Below are positions 31,236 through 42,700 of a stretch of 64,000 nucleotides of DNA, piece after piece. The stretch lies in the NCBI GenBank assembly GCA_009746045.1, contig RPFO01000111.1, positions 723,301-787,300 of the forward strand, written 5' to 3'. The notes under the pieces are model-generated. The model made no database searches. It had not been told where the DNA came from and worked only from the letters and a program-made list of their open reading frames with translations. Both the position numbers and the translations under genes were made by a program. Position 1 is the first letter of the stretch; the number at the start of each line of letters is the position of its first letter. Origin of the DNA: Mesostigma viride (lineage: Eukaryota; Streptophyta; Mesostigmatophyceae; Mesostigmatales; Mesostigmataceae).

Positions 31236-32517
31236 TCATACCCAAGCCTGCAGAGACGGCTTTCCTGCCAAGAATGCGCTGTGCCGCGGCAACTGGCAGT
31301 GGGTGGAGGTCATGAACGGCTGCAGCCAGGCATGCACCGCCTGCCGTGAGGACATCCCCTTGGGCCGATGCTCCCTTGTCACGTACTTGGCAGCCTCCGA
31401 GTGGCCATAGTTGGGAAGGTGCGGCAATTGGATCATGTGGGGGGTCAGGTGGCCGCCCTCAAAGTAGGCATGGGCCACCAGTGTGCCGGGCGCCGGCATG
31501 TCCATCTCGCCCACGTCGCGCGTGTAGTAGGCCATGAAGCGCGCGCCGAACTCTGTGCGTGGCTCCACGTCGGTGATGTGCACGCTCTTGCGCTTGTAAT
31601 AGCTTGTGTGCACCCCCTCTAGCTCGTCTAGTTCGGCCAGCGCCTCCCCGTTGACCAAGTACAGCTCGCCCGTCACATTGTGGCCCACGCTGGGCACGTC
31701 CAGCAGGTAGGGCGTGTGGTAAGGGCCAGGCATCACCAGCGGGAAACGGTCATGCGTCTTGCCTGAACCGACGAAATGGGCCGCGCCCACATCGCCGTGC
31801 TTCTTCATCAGGGGGTGGTTGCTGGAGAAGGAAGCAGGCGGGGGGGCAGGGAAGCACCCATGGCATCGTCTGAGTCAGCTAACGCCAGGCATCGGGTACC
31901 CCATAAGCACACGAGTACCATTTGAGGAGGAAAAGGATTCCTACAAGTACACTCCCAACATCCTGATGTGAGGGCATTGTTGGAACTTTGATTCTACACC
32001 TTACGGCACGGCAGTCCTAACCAGGGATGAAAAACCACTAGGCTGCGGGGCTAAACACAAAACCCACAATGTATTCGAAAGAAAACAATGTAATGTATTC
32101 TCCTGTATATTCTGAAAGACTTCATTGCAAACCGGCTTCGAACTAAAAAGCAGAAAGACTTGCCAAACGTAAGATTGGCAGTTTTTGTGTTTTATTATTT
32201 CCTTTTCTAATCCATCACGTGTCCGGAAGGGAAACGCAATCTGAACCCTAAACCCTAAACATAGGGGATAGTGAAGATACATTAAATTGGTGAGGTAAGT
32301 TACAGGAACACGCATTCCGTCGTGAAAGCCAAACATCATCAATTCGACAGGGACGGCGAGCTTGCAAACGTGAGCATATAGCTAGCAAAACACAGCTACA
32401 CCCATGCATTGCTACTTACTGGTGTCCTTGCTTCAGCGTCCCGTACACAAATATAAGGGTATAGTCTTTTAAACTCCCTTCCGCGGCCAGTGGCACGTCC
32501 TTGACGGAAGGCGGCAT
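31236..32517 (-). CDS. Gamma-glutamylamine cyclotransferase-like protein (GGACT/AIG2 fold)
   Basis: Two exons. Exon 1 (32517-32420) starts at ATG and ends at donor GTAAGT. Exon 2 (31821-31236) begins after CTCCAG, and a His codon is split across the junction. The protein has 227 residues. The strand-loop signature IFVYGTLKQGHHNHPLM (about 22-38) binds the gamma-glutamyl group. GSGKTHDRFPLVMPG and PYLLDVPSVGHNVTGELYLV follow as in GGACT. The presumed catalytic acid is Glu101 in LDELEG. Family members release 5-oxoproline from gamma-glutamyl amines, for example the epsilon-lysine crosslink left by transglutaminase. The exact substrate here is inferred. The C-terminal 60 residues extend beyond the usual about 150-residue fold and look unstructured. 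Confidence 0.88.
32244..32260. repeat. Short telomere-like CCCTAAA repeat in the GGACT-like intron
   Basis: AACCCTAAACCCTAAAC gives two and a half copies of the plant-type telomeric heptamer. It also matches the telo-box word AAACCCTAA known from plant promoters and 5' regions. Here it is inside the only intron of the gene. Confidence 0.6.
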
Positions 32518-33727
32518 TTGCGGGACAAAGTTGCGCTAACTTTCAGCTTCTATATTCAAGCTGACTTCCACAGGGGTACAGCAATCCAAGGGCGCGTGAG
32601 CCTTCTCAAACTCAGCAGACGGCGCAGCTACAACAAAATGCAATGGACAAGCCAAAATCGGAACCATGCGCACGATAGAAACCACAGGTGTTGCAGAGAG
32701 GCTTAGAGAACACGTTTTCCATCGTTTTGGAGGTCATTTCGCAATTTTCTTTATGTAGATGGCTTCGGCGCAATGGGTAGTCCGCCACAGCTGCTTTCGT
32801 CGCACGTTACACTAGAAGCAATAAACACCTGACTCCAGGCTGGTTGGCCCCGGTTTCTGTTGCGCCTCAAACGCTGTCGTTTCGAGCTCTGTTTTTCCGG
32901 GTGGCTGCACTTTTCCGATCTTAGGAGGTGACGGTGCCGTACACCCCGCCGCATTCTTGTTCTTGGACGACATCATCAAGTGACGAGATGATAATGCGCA
33001 GCGCCGCCTAGCTGTCCGCCCCATTGCCAGACACACTCAACAACAGTAGACCTTAGTATGTCACAGTAGACCCTAGTATGTACCTACCTAGTTTGTACTT
33101 CGTTCCAGGGCCGACCTGAGGGCTGAGACCTCGGCCACGAGCCGAATCTGGGCTAGCGTTCCTGCGTATTCTTGTAAGTCGAAAGGCTTTTTGTTTTCGA
33201 CCCTTTCAGTTTTCAACTTTGAAATTGGCGGGAAGACCCTCGGGGCACTGGGCCAGTAGTGCAGACAATTTTTTCTGACCGACCACACATGATCAGGCGC
33301 GCGGTCACGAACTCTGTAATGATTACCGAAACCCGCTCAAGGTTGTTAGCGAAATAATTCGATAGAACGCCAAACCAAGAATAATGCTCCGATAATCGTT
33401 TTGTTATGACACACGGGAATACATGGATGACGACCTTTTCTAGCATTTCAATTGGTACTGGTTACCAGAGATCACATACCGAACGAAGTTTCCCGTCTAT
33501 AGACTCAGACTCGAGTATGTCGATATGCGGCCCACAGTGAAGCCCCGATGTTACAATTTGCTTCGAAGGCATGGGGCTTGGCCGCCAAGCTCATCCCCAC
33601 AACACGTTGGCGAGTCCCCGTTGGCATGGGGCAGTAAATAACCCCTTTGGCAAATCAAATTTACGACCGACCTCAAGGAGCTTGGAATAAATTTGTCAAT
33701 TGGATAGCGTGGCTAGGAGTTCCACAG
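32518..33727. other. Divergent intergenic region between GGACT-like and coiled-coil genes
   Basis: The two genes point away from each other, so promoters for both are expected here. I see no clear TATA box. One possible minus-strand coding segment (32829-32976) is listed separately. The rest holds no repeat or frame I can support. Confidence 0.35.
32829..32976 (-). CDS. Possible short exon, unrecognised (minus strand)
   Basis: From two adjacent ATGs the minus strand encodes MMSSKNKNAAGCTAPSPPKI, then GKVQPPGKTELETTAFEAQQ and KPGPTSLESG, followed by GTGTTT, a weak donor. The composition (Lys, Pro, Ser, Glu) looks like a real disordered N-terminus. No following exon could be fixed before the GGACT-like gene begins, so this may be a chance frame or an alternative upstream exon of that gene. 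Confidence 0.22.
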
Positions 33728-36700
33728 ATGGCACCTGCGAATTCTCGTAAAGCGAAACTTGGCGTTATAGTACCGAGCCCTGGAGAATGTGCTCGGATTG
33801 CTGCAGAGAGCTTTGCAAAAGCTCGCATTCGGCGACTCCTGGAGGTAAGCTGGTTGAGGGAGAATAGGCGGAGGCATAACACCCACTAGACACAGCGTCA
33901 TTATTGGCGACGGATTGTCAACGTTATTATGGCAGTGTGATATACTTCATAGATGGCAGTTGTATGCTATTGTAGGTCTGTTCTCCAAAGCTGTAGCCTC
34001 TGGGACGCAACCTAGCCGGCAATAGATGCCTTCCAATACCGATGCAGCAACGTGCTGCCAACTTAATGACACGCAGCAAGAAAGCTGTAGCCTCTGGGAC
34101 GCAACCTAGCCGGCAATAGATGCCTTCCAATACCGATGCAGCAACGTGCTGCCAACTTAATGACACGCAGCAAGAGATGCTCTTCCAGAATATGAGGCTC
34201 CCAGGGAGGACAATAATGGATATGATATGAGCCGTAATATACCATACCACATTCAGGCTAGTTATGCAAGAAGAATGCCCGAGCTGTATGCACACATCCA
34301 TGTTTACACAGGAACGTCCGAGTGGAATGCAGTGGACCGGATTTGTAGTAGGTTGTTCTGGCTAGGATGCCTAGATGGCAGATAGGGTTTCTAGGCGGTC
34401 TTTTGTTCCAAGACGCTGTATCGGTGCATGGCAGCACCTGTTGCAACACCACGTCTGCTTGGTTTGCATCGTTGCACTTTGGTGCCAAACAGACGGCCCG
34501 GTTTTCCTTTGCTGCAAATTTCTTCTAGGAACCTAAATCTGTCTAGCTGTGGCATGTGCTGGGGCTGCTTGATGGGGCAGTCTTATTGCAAATTCCTCCA
34601 TGGCAGCAGTGTTTCCATGGTGCTGCATTGTGTCTCGAATGGCCTAGTCTAACTTGTCCTCCCCCCTTCTTCCTCCTCCTCCTCCTCCTCCCCCTCCTCC
34701 TCCTCCTCCTCCTCCTCCTCCTCCTCCTCCTCCTCCTCCTCCTCCTCCTCCTCCTCCTCCTCCTCCTCCTCCTCCTCCTCCTCCTCCTCCTCCTCCTCCT
34801 CCTCCTCCTCCTCCTCCTCCTCCTCCTCCTCCTCCTCCTCCTCCTCCTCCTCCTCCTCCTCCTCCTCCTCCTCCTCCTCCTCCTCCTCCTCCTCCTCTTC
34901 CTCCTCTTCCTCCTCCTCCTCCTCCTCCTCCTCCTCCTCCACCCCCACCCCCCTTGCTGCCATCCTCGATTACCCTGCTGCCATCCTCCACCACCCGGCG
35001 GCCAGGTACGTGGCCAGGACAAGCGCGCCAGCGACCGCCACCGCCAGCAGTTCCAGGCCGCGGCTGACAACGGGGGCGCGGAGCTGCTGCGACAGCTGGC
35101 GGTGAGGCACGCGCGGAGGCAGCGACGGATTCGTTTGAGAATGGGGGGCGTGTTACCGCGAGCTGGCATTCCCTGGGGTGTGGCCTGTGGGGCATGGATG
35201 GGGCAACCGGTGCAGCTGTGCGCTGCTTCTGTGGTGTTATTGTACAGGAATGTGGCTGTGCCACGCTTTGGCCCGGCCTGCAGCCGGCCACCGTTTATAC
35301 CAACAACCAACAACCAACAACCAACAACCAACAACCAACAACCAACAACCGATGCGGACAGACCTGGTTTTGAAATTTGCCCAGGAGGAGGAGGTTTTCC
35401 GCGGGTCTGGTATGATCTGGTATGACAGTTAGCCAAGAGTATACAACTGTCGGTGAGTACAGGGAATCCTTTTGCTCGACGACCGTTCCCTGCCAACCTA
35501 CCTTTGTGGGCACGTTCTTAACCACAACAGCTTCACTCCTGGCATATTGCTGCTCTGGTTATCGTCCTCTGCTCCCAGGGGCGTGGCTAACATGGCACAG
35601 TTTGGGTGTTCCTCTCACCTTTTGAGCACCGTCCCAGGCAATGATGTCACCCCCTGCCTGGCAAGTGAAAGGTGCAGAACCGGGGGTGCAGGTGGAGGTG
35701 GAGGCAGCCGCCTGCCTGGCGCCCACCCCCTCATGCGGAATCTTTCTTGCTACTTGTGGTGGACATGCAACACTGCGAATGTGCCCTTCAGTGGCCCACC
35801 GTGGCTCTAGGGACAGCACAGGGAATCGCCTTATGGGGGCCTGTCTGGCGCACACTACAGGGGCACCGGCGCGGTAGTTCCCACCAACCACGTTCCTCCC
35901 TCGTGCCACGTCCCAGGCGCCACCTCACCCTTCTCCCCCCCTTGCGTGCCACCAAACCCTTCCCCCCTTGTGTGCGGGTGTGGCCCTCTGCATGGCTGCG
36001 GCTCCTGCCCCTGTGCCGTGGCGTGTGTGTGTGTGTGCGTGTGCGTGTGCGTGTGCGTGCAGGATCAGTGTGAGCAGAAGCGCGCGGCGCACGCGGAGCA
36101 GCTGCAGGAACAATACGCGGCCGCCATGCGCATGTTTGGGGGGGCCCACGCGGGGGCCGTGGCAGCCACCGCTGACAAGGTAGGGTGGTGAGGTGCGGTA
36201 GCAGTTGGGCGGGTGGTGTGCGGTAGCAGTTGGGCAGGCGTACTAGGCCTGCCATGCCTTGGCTCACCGCTGGCCCCCTGGGACTTGACATGTGGCCCGG
36301 TGTGTTCAATCCCACACCCTCTACCAAGCGCGGAGATGCGCCGTCTCCCACTGACCATGTCTCACCCACCACGACCATGCGTTGCGTACTCGACAGGGTC
36401 GTCCCCCCTCCACCCTGTGTGTGTCCACCCATGCCTGCGCGCGTGTGCGTGTCCACCCATGGCTGCGCGCGCGTGTGTGTCCACCCATGTCGGCCTGTAC
36501 ATGTGTAAGTGTGTGGGCGCTCTCGACAATGTGCTTGCGTATCAGAACCAAGGCAACTCTGGCTTGTGAACATGGGCGCCACGTTGGTTGTACCACGTGT
36601 ACGTGCGCAGGCACAGCGCGCGGAGATGGAAGTGCTGGTGCTGGCCGAGCGGGCGCGCACCGAAAAGGAGCGATTCGACGCCGTGAGGGAAGAGGTGAGG

Positions 36701-39700
36701 GCGCGCAGGAAGCCGCCTGAATGGGGACGATTTGCCTAGGCAAACAGCACGGTTGCAGGGGTTGAGTGGCAACCTTGAGCCAGGGGTATGGACAGGGGCG
36801 GCTTTGAGAGATGCTGCCATGTTTTGTGGCGCAGAGCGTTCTAGACAGGCACAAGTTCATGGCAATGGCTCACTGACAAGGTTTGCCGCGTGGGACCTCA
36901 TGCTGTAGCGTGCGCGAAACTTTGGATGCACTGCTGCTGGGTGGATATCCTGGCACTTTTCTGTGTTTGCCTGGCCTCATCCCGCGTGGGGGGGGTGTCG
37001 CCGTAACATGCGTCTCATTGCAGACCTGACACAACTTGGTCTTTCGTGGTGCCTCGCGCCATTCCCTGCTACATAGCTCTATGTCCTGAATCTGGGCTTT
37101 AAGCCCGGAAGTTCAAGGCCAGTAGGCTGAGTCATCTCTCCTCTCACGTGTTCTTGCTGACAAGCCCGATGAGTCGGACCTGTCAGCTTTCTCAGTCTGT
37201 ATTCCCACGACCTTTGGCTTTATAGAACCGTCCGTGATGTAACGGCCGCCTGCTCTGCGTTCCGCTCTCCGCCTGCCCCTCCCCTCTCACCATGCCCGTG
37301 ATGGGCCGACCGCACGGTGTTCCCTTCCCGCATGGGGGCCCTCAGGAGCTTCTGCGGCGTCGCGTGTGGCAGCACAAGCACGCGCAACTGGTGGCCCAGC
37401 GGGCGCGTGTGCATGAGCTGGCGCAGGAACAGCGGCAGGCAGCGCACGAGTACGTGCCACCTGTGGCCGAGGGGCCCGAGGAAGGGGCGCGCGAGGGGGG
37501 TGCGCACAAGGGCCAGGGCGGTGGCATGGACTTCAAGCAATCCTGCTTCCACGATGTGCAGGCGACTGTGCTCCGGCACAAGGGGCCTGCGGCTGCCAGC
37601 GTCGGGGTCGACGCGCCTCCACCCAGCGCGATGGATACGGCGCAGGCGCAGGCGAATCGTCAGCGCGCGGAGCGTGAGGCGGCGCAGGCCGAGGCGCGGC
37701 TACGGGATATGGCGGCCAGGGAGCGGGGGCGGGCGGCCGCGTACCTGCTGCAGGCTGATAAGGTGTGTGGGGGGGGGAAGGTTGAGTTGCAAGGGCCGTG
37801 CCACGTTTACCTGAAGCCTAGGGGGGGCGGCAAGCTGGTTGGGTTGGGGCGAACATCCGGGCGAGCATGTGTGCCTGTTAGCCAGGGCTACAGGTGGTCG
37901 GGGCCAGGTCGCTATGGTTGGCATGTGGGCATGTGTGTGTGTCTGGAGGGTGAGGTGTCCCATTATTCCTTGGGGTCAGCCAAAACAGGATGAAACAGCG
38001 ATAACAAGCTGCCAACATTAGGTTTGCTGCCATGGCTGCCGTGACAAGCACAATTGTAGTATTCACCATTGTGATTCTACACCAACGACCAATGGGAAGG
38101 CAACCTGGATGACGGTGATGGTGCTCACGCCACCCCCACCGCTCTCACCCGCACTGCGCGCTGGTATTGCCGCCCCGCAGGAGTGCGTGGAGCTGGAACG
38201 CGAGCTGCAGCAGCTGCAGGCGCAAGAAGTGGCCGCGCGGCGCGGCGCAGTGGTGGCAGCGCAGGCCGAGCGGGTGCACGCGCTGGCGCCGCCGGCAGTA
38301 GCCCGCAGCGACGGTGGTGATGCGGCGGTCACTGGTGGCGGTGCGCAGGGACCCACCTTGTTTCCTGACCGCGTGCTGCAGCGACAGCTGGCGCAGGTAA
38401 AGCATTTCAGGGATGCAGGGCAGTCCTATGGCTGGTTGGGACCCAACATGATCGCACCTTGTTGCCATGCAGGATATTCCAATTGCATGGTTGGATGGCG
38501 TGTGTGCTTCAACAGGAGGGGGGACATACCCCCCCATTTTCCTAATTGAGCGCGCACACTTTTTTGCCGTCCAGCGCCGTCCGTCACCAGCCAAAGTGAA
38601 AAATCGTGGAGCGCACACCTTTGCCAAATTTGGTCCGTCGGGGCGTTTTGGAGTGCACGTTGGACGTGTGACACGGGGCACTATACGCTAGGGAGGTAGT
38701 CGGCACAGTCAGGACTTGTACCTGACGCCACCAAGATCACTCCTAGTTTCGCCACGTGTCCTAAGAGTTATGACCGTATAAATACCGTAGTACGCATTTG
38801 TGCCGCGTGGGATACAACTAACTAGCTAACTAACTTGTTAATATGTGCGTTAGAACGTCCACGAGTACCTCACTCCGGGATGTAAGCCAAAGCGCCGGAC
38901 CAATACCTAATCTCACAGTGAGCGCGCACCTTTCCTGAAAACCAGGCGCCGAGTGTGTTTGCCGAGCGCACTCCGGTTCTATTTTCCTCGCGCCGTCCTC
39001 AAAAAGCCAACTTGAGCGTACTACTTTTTAATAATGCTGGCGACGGGGCGGTTTTGGAGCTCGCTCCACGTCTGTCAGAGCCCCGTCGGACCAAACTTGG
39101 AGTAGGCAGTTTGCCGTGATGTCCCCCCCCCTGCTTGAACCATCTCTTGCTTGAACTACGGCCGCTGCCATGTTCACCAAGTTAGCTTTCCCCCCATGTC
39201 ATCGCAGAACAAACAGTGACAGTGATGTTCTCAGCAAACTGTTCTCACTTGCGCGCGTGTGTGCAGGCTGCCATGGAGGCCGACTTTGAAAGTGAGTTCC
39301 TCCCGCAAGAGCCCAGCCATCCCGACGCAGACATCCTTTGTGGTGGGGCCGGCGTGGCTGCCAACCCCGCACATGCGGCGCCGGCTGCTTCCCCCAGCGA
39401 GTGGCTTCCGCCCGCTGCCACAGGGGAGGGCGTCGTACTTGCTGATGGTGCCCGCGCACCCGCAGCCAGCAGCGCAGCACCCCGCAACGTGGCAACGGGA
39501 GTGCCCCCCTCGTCCAGCCAACAGGGGATGGCCCGTGAGGCGCTGTCGACCGCGGTGGACTCTGAAACCACGGTGTCGGGGCCGCCACTTTCTGTTGGTG
39601 AGTGCCGCTCAGGGGCTGGAAGTTCGTGGGCGTTTCGGGACATGGATGGTTATCCATCTGCGCCTGCTACTGGAACTGGCCGACGGCACCACCGTTCCAT

Positions 39701-42700
39701 GTTGCACCTGTCTCCCATGCTGCCAGCTGTGGGCGTCTTACCCTCTCCCATAGTTGGCTAAGTGCGCTGGCCGAAGACTCTACTGTTACTTGCTGCCAAG
39801 CTGGGATTTCCTTCCAGGCTGGCATGCACCTCTCTGCTGTAACCTGCCAGTGCGGCACCCTTGCATGTTTCGTGCATTAGGCTAGAGCACCCAGCCGTGA
39901 CCAGCACTTTCAACAAGTCCACCACCATGGGCACAGGACCCACAAACATCCAGAAAGGGGCTTTCAGTGCCTTGTTCAGGCTTATGCCCCACTCCCACCC
40001 ACGATGATGTTTTCAAGGCCCTGGGGGAATTGACTTTGCGGGTAGGTTCAAAACGGTGGTACTGCGGTGTTAGGTGAGATAGGCGGCCTTGTCGTGGCAG
40101 GATGTTTGGGGTGGCGACCTGCTGGTAAACAAAATGAGCAAGGCTTGGCGGTGTTCCTGCTGTGCAGGGGAGGCCCTAATGGAGTCAAAGGGCCCTGAGC
40201 CAGAGTCCAGAGACAGACTTGATGGCATGGTGGTGTATGCACCTGAATTGGAATAGTTGGCCTTGGCCGTGTTGGGTTGGCGCTGCTGCGCATCTTTCGG
40301 GATGGGATATGTTTACCTGCACACGACAGGTAGGAATGGACGCAGCTGGCGGTCATGCAGCCACCAAGTCGCGCTGCCACCGCTACATCTGCGTCTGCAT
40401 TCCCTCTTCATGGTGTGGCCACTAACATGGACACCCTCCCCCAACGGCATCTTGCAGGGGGGACAACCAGCACGGAGGTGGCGATGGCTGCAGCAGCAGC
40501 GGCAACGGCCGCCGTCGCCCGCGGGTTGGATACCAAGGGGAAGGCGGCGGCATCCAGGGGGCCAACGTCCCTGCCAGGCAAGAAGAAAGCGGGTGCAGGG
40601 GACGAGAAACACGGCCAAGGGCCACCCAATGCCAGGCGCCATGTCAAGGACAGTTCTGCAGGCCCCAGGGTGGATGCCAGGGGCGCGCTGGCGGGTCGTC
40701 GAGACGGTAGCTCCAACACACCCTCCGAGGTCTCTCTTCTGCGGCAGCACGTGGCTGCGACCGCCGTGGCAGCCGTTCTGGAGCAGGAGGGTGAGGCGGC
40801 CGACGACGCGTCCGTGGAGGATGAGAGTGAGGGGGGTGGAAGTGAGGGGGGTGGGAGTGAGGGGGATGGGAGTGAGGGCAGCAGCGGCTTTGTTCCCCAC
40901 GAAGGCCACAAGCCTGTGCCCTTGCTCGGACACGCCGATATGCCCCAGGTGGCAGGTGAGCGCTGGCAGGGCACAAGGCCGCAGCAGGCCCGGGGCTCCC
41001 ACCGCACCAGCACGGCCAGCGTGCCGTCCACTCTGGACACCGCAGCGGACACCCTGGGAGACGGAGACATCTCGGATGGGGGCGCCAGCTGGCTGTGGGC
41101 GCCCAGCGTACGTTCGGAGACGCCATCGGCGGACCCCTTCCTCAGCAGCAAGCGCAGCTCCTTTTCGTCCAAGGACAGACTGGCATCTGCAACAGAGGCA
41201 CCCGCCGAGGTGCCGAGTGGCGGTGGGTGGGCACGCGCCCGCCCTATTGCGCAGAGTGAGCCATCGCCCGCACCAGGGCCGGCACGCACGGAGCTGCGAC
41301 CAAGCACAGACGACAGGCAGGGCGTACCGCAAGTGGTGCGGGGGCCATCCGTGGTGGTTGTGGATGGGGCCGGGCCGGGCGGTGAGGGCCGGACCGCAGG
41401 GGGCGCTCCTGCTTCCTCCGGCACCGCCGCGATGTTCGGCGTGCAGGTGCCCCCCCCTCGCTTCATGGGCGACGGCCGCGCGCGCGAGGCCTCACTGACC
41501 GCGGCGCCTTGCGCGAGGATGGAGGGCATGCACGCCATCGCAGAGGAGGACGAGCGTTCCACCCCATCCGTCGTGGCGTCGCCGGCGCCCCGCTCCCAGG
41601 TGGCCCCAGACAGGGCCAGGCCAGGTGTGGCCGCAAGCCAGGATACATACGGCGGGTTTGCGCCCCAGTATCCCACCTTTGGTGCCCCCGACAGCGACGC
41701 CACCGCGGTTCGCAGTGGGGCCACAGGCGACCCACCCGCGGAGGCCCGCTACATGGGGGTGGCGTCGGCGCCGCGGCCGGTGGGGGCGGTCCCCTCCCGC
41801 CTTGATGAGCTGCGGGCACTGCGCGACGAGCTGTTGGGGTGGCAGCCGCCAGCACAGCCAGCACCGCCGTCGCAAGCACCGCGCGACACGTGGCAGGAAC
41901 ATGTGGCGGTGATGGAGGCTGCACACTTGTCGCAGCCATCTCAGGCGCATCCATCCTCATCCCAAACACCAGCGGTGCTGGAGACATCCACACTGCAGGC
42001 AGAGCGGATGGCAGGTGGGGCGAAACCAGGGAAACCACCGCAGGGGGTGGCGGCCCGCACCATCGAGGGCTCGATGGACAGCATGCTGGGTGCGCTGGTG
42101 TCGCAGATCGGCGAGCTGGACCGGCTGATGCTGTCGACCGCAGAGGCAAGCTGGCCGCCAGCACCACCGCCAGCTCCCCAGCCACAGCAGCAGCAGCGGC
42201 AGCGGCAGCAGCTGGTGCGACGAGAGCCTCAGCTATCGCCCCCCATGACAAGGGCAAACGGGCGCCACGGCTCCACGTCGCAACCACAGCACGGTATGGA
42301 GTTATCTTGCTTTGTTACCCTACGGGTGCTGGATGGAGGGATCGCCATCGTTTGCTTAGTGGTGCTGCACAGGTATCTGGCTTCTGATTCTCCCGCTGCT
42401 TCTGGTCCGCAGGGAAAAGCCGCCCTTGAAGCAGAGGTTTTCCTTGTGTCGCACGTCATGACCGGTGTAAAGGGCTACCGTAGCGATCCACCGCGGAGCT
42501 GCCGGACTCTGTCGCCGGCCAAGTCCGTATGGCATCGTGCCCGTTTGTGGAACAGAGGCCTCCCATGGCCGGCTTACCATGCAAGGTAGACCGAACCAAT
42601 GTCGTCGGACCATCTGCGTCATAAGGACTTTTCGACAGAAACACGAGTAATGCCTGCAGATGTTTGCGGTGAGTGGCGGCCACTCATGCCTCTGCTCGTG

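Noticed and set aside
34556-35496. Poly-Leu, poly-Pro, poly-Gly, poly-Glu and poly-Arg frames of 100-317 codons
   Set aside because: They are the six frames of the (CCT)n tract.
40408-41724. 438-codon minus-strand frame opposite coiled-coil exon 8
   Set aside because: It is the GC-rich shadow of the plus-strand exon, whose phase links to both neighbours.
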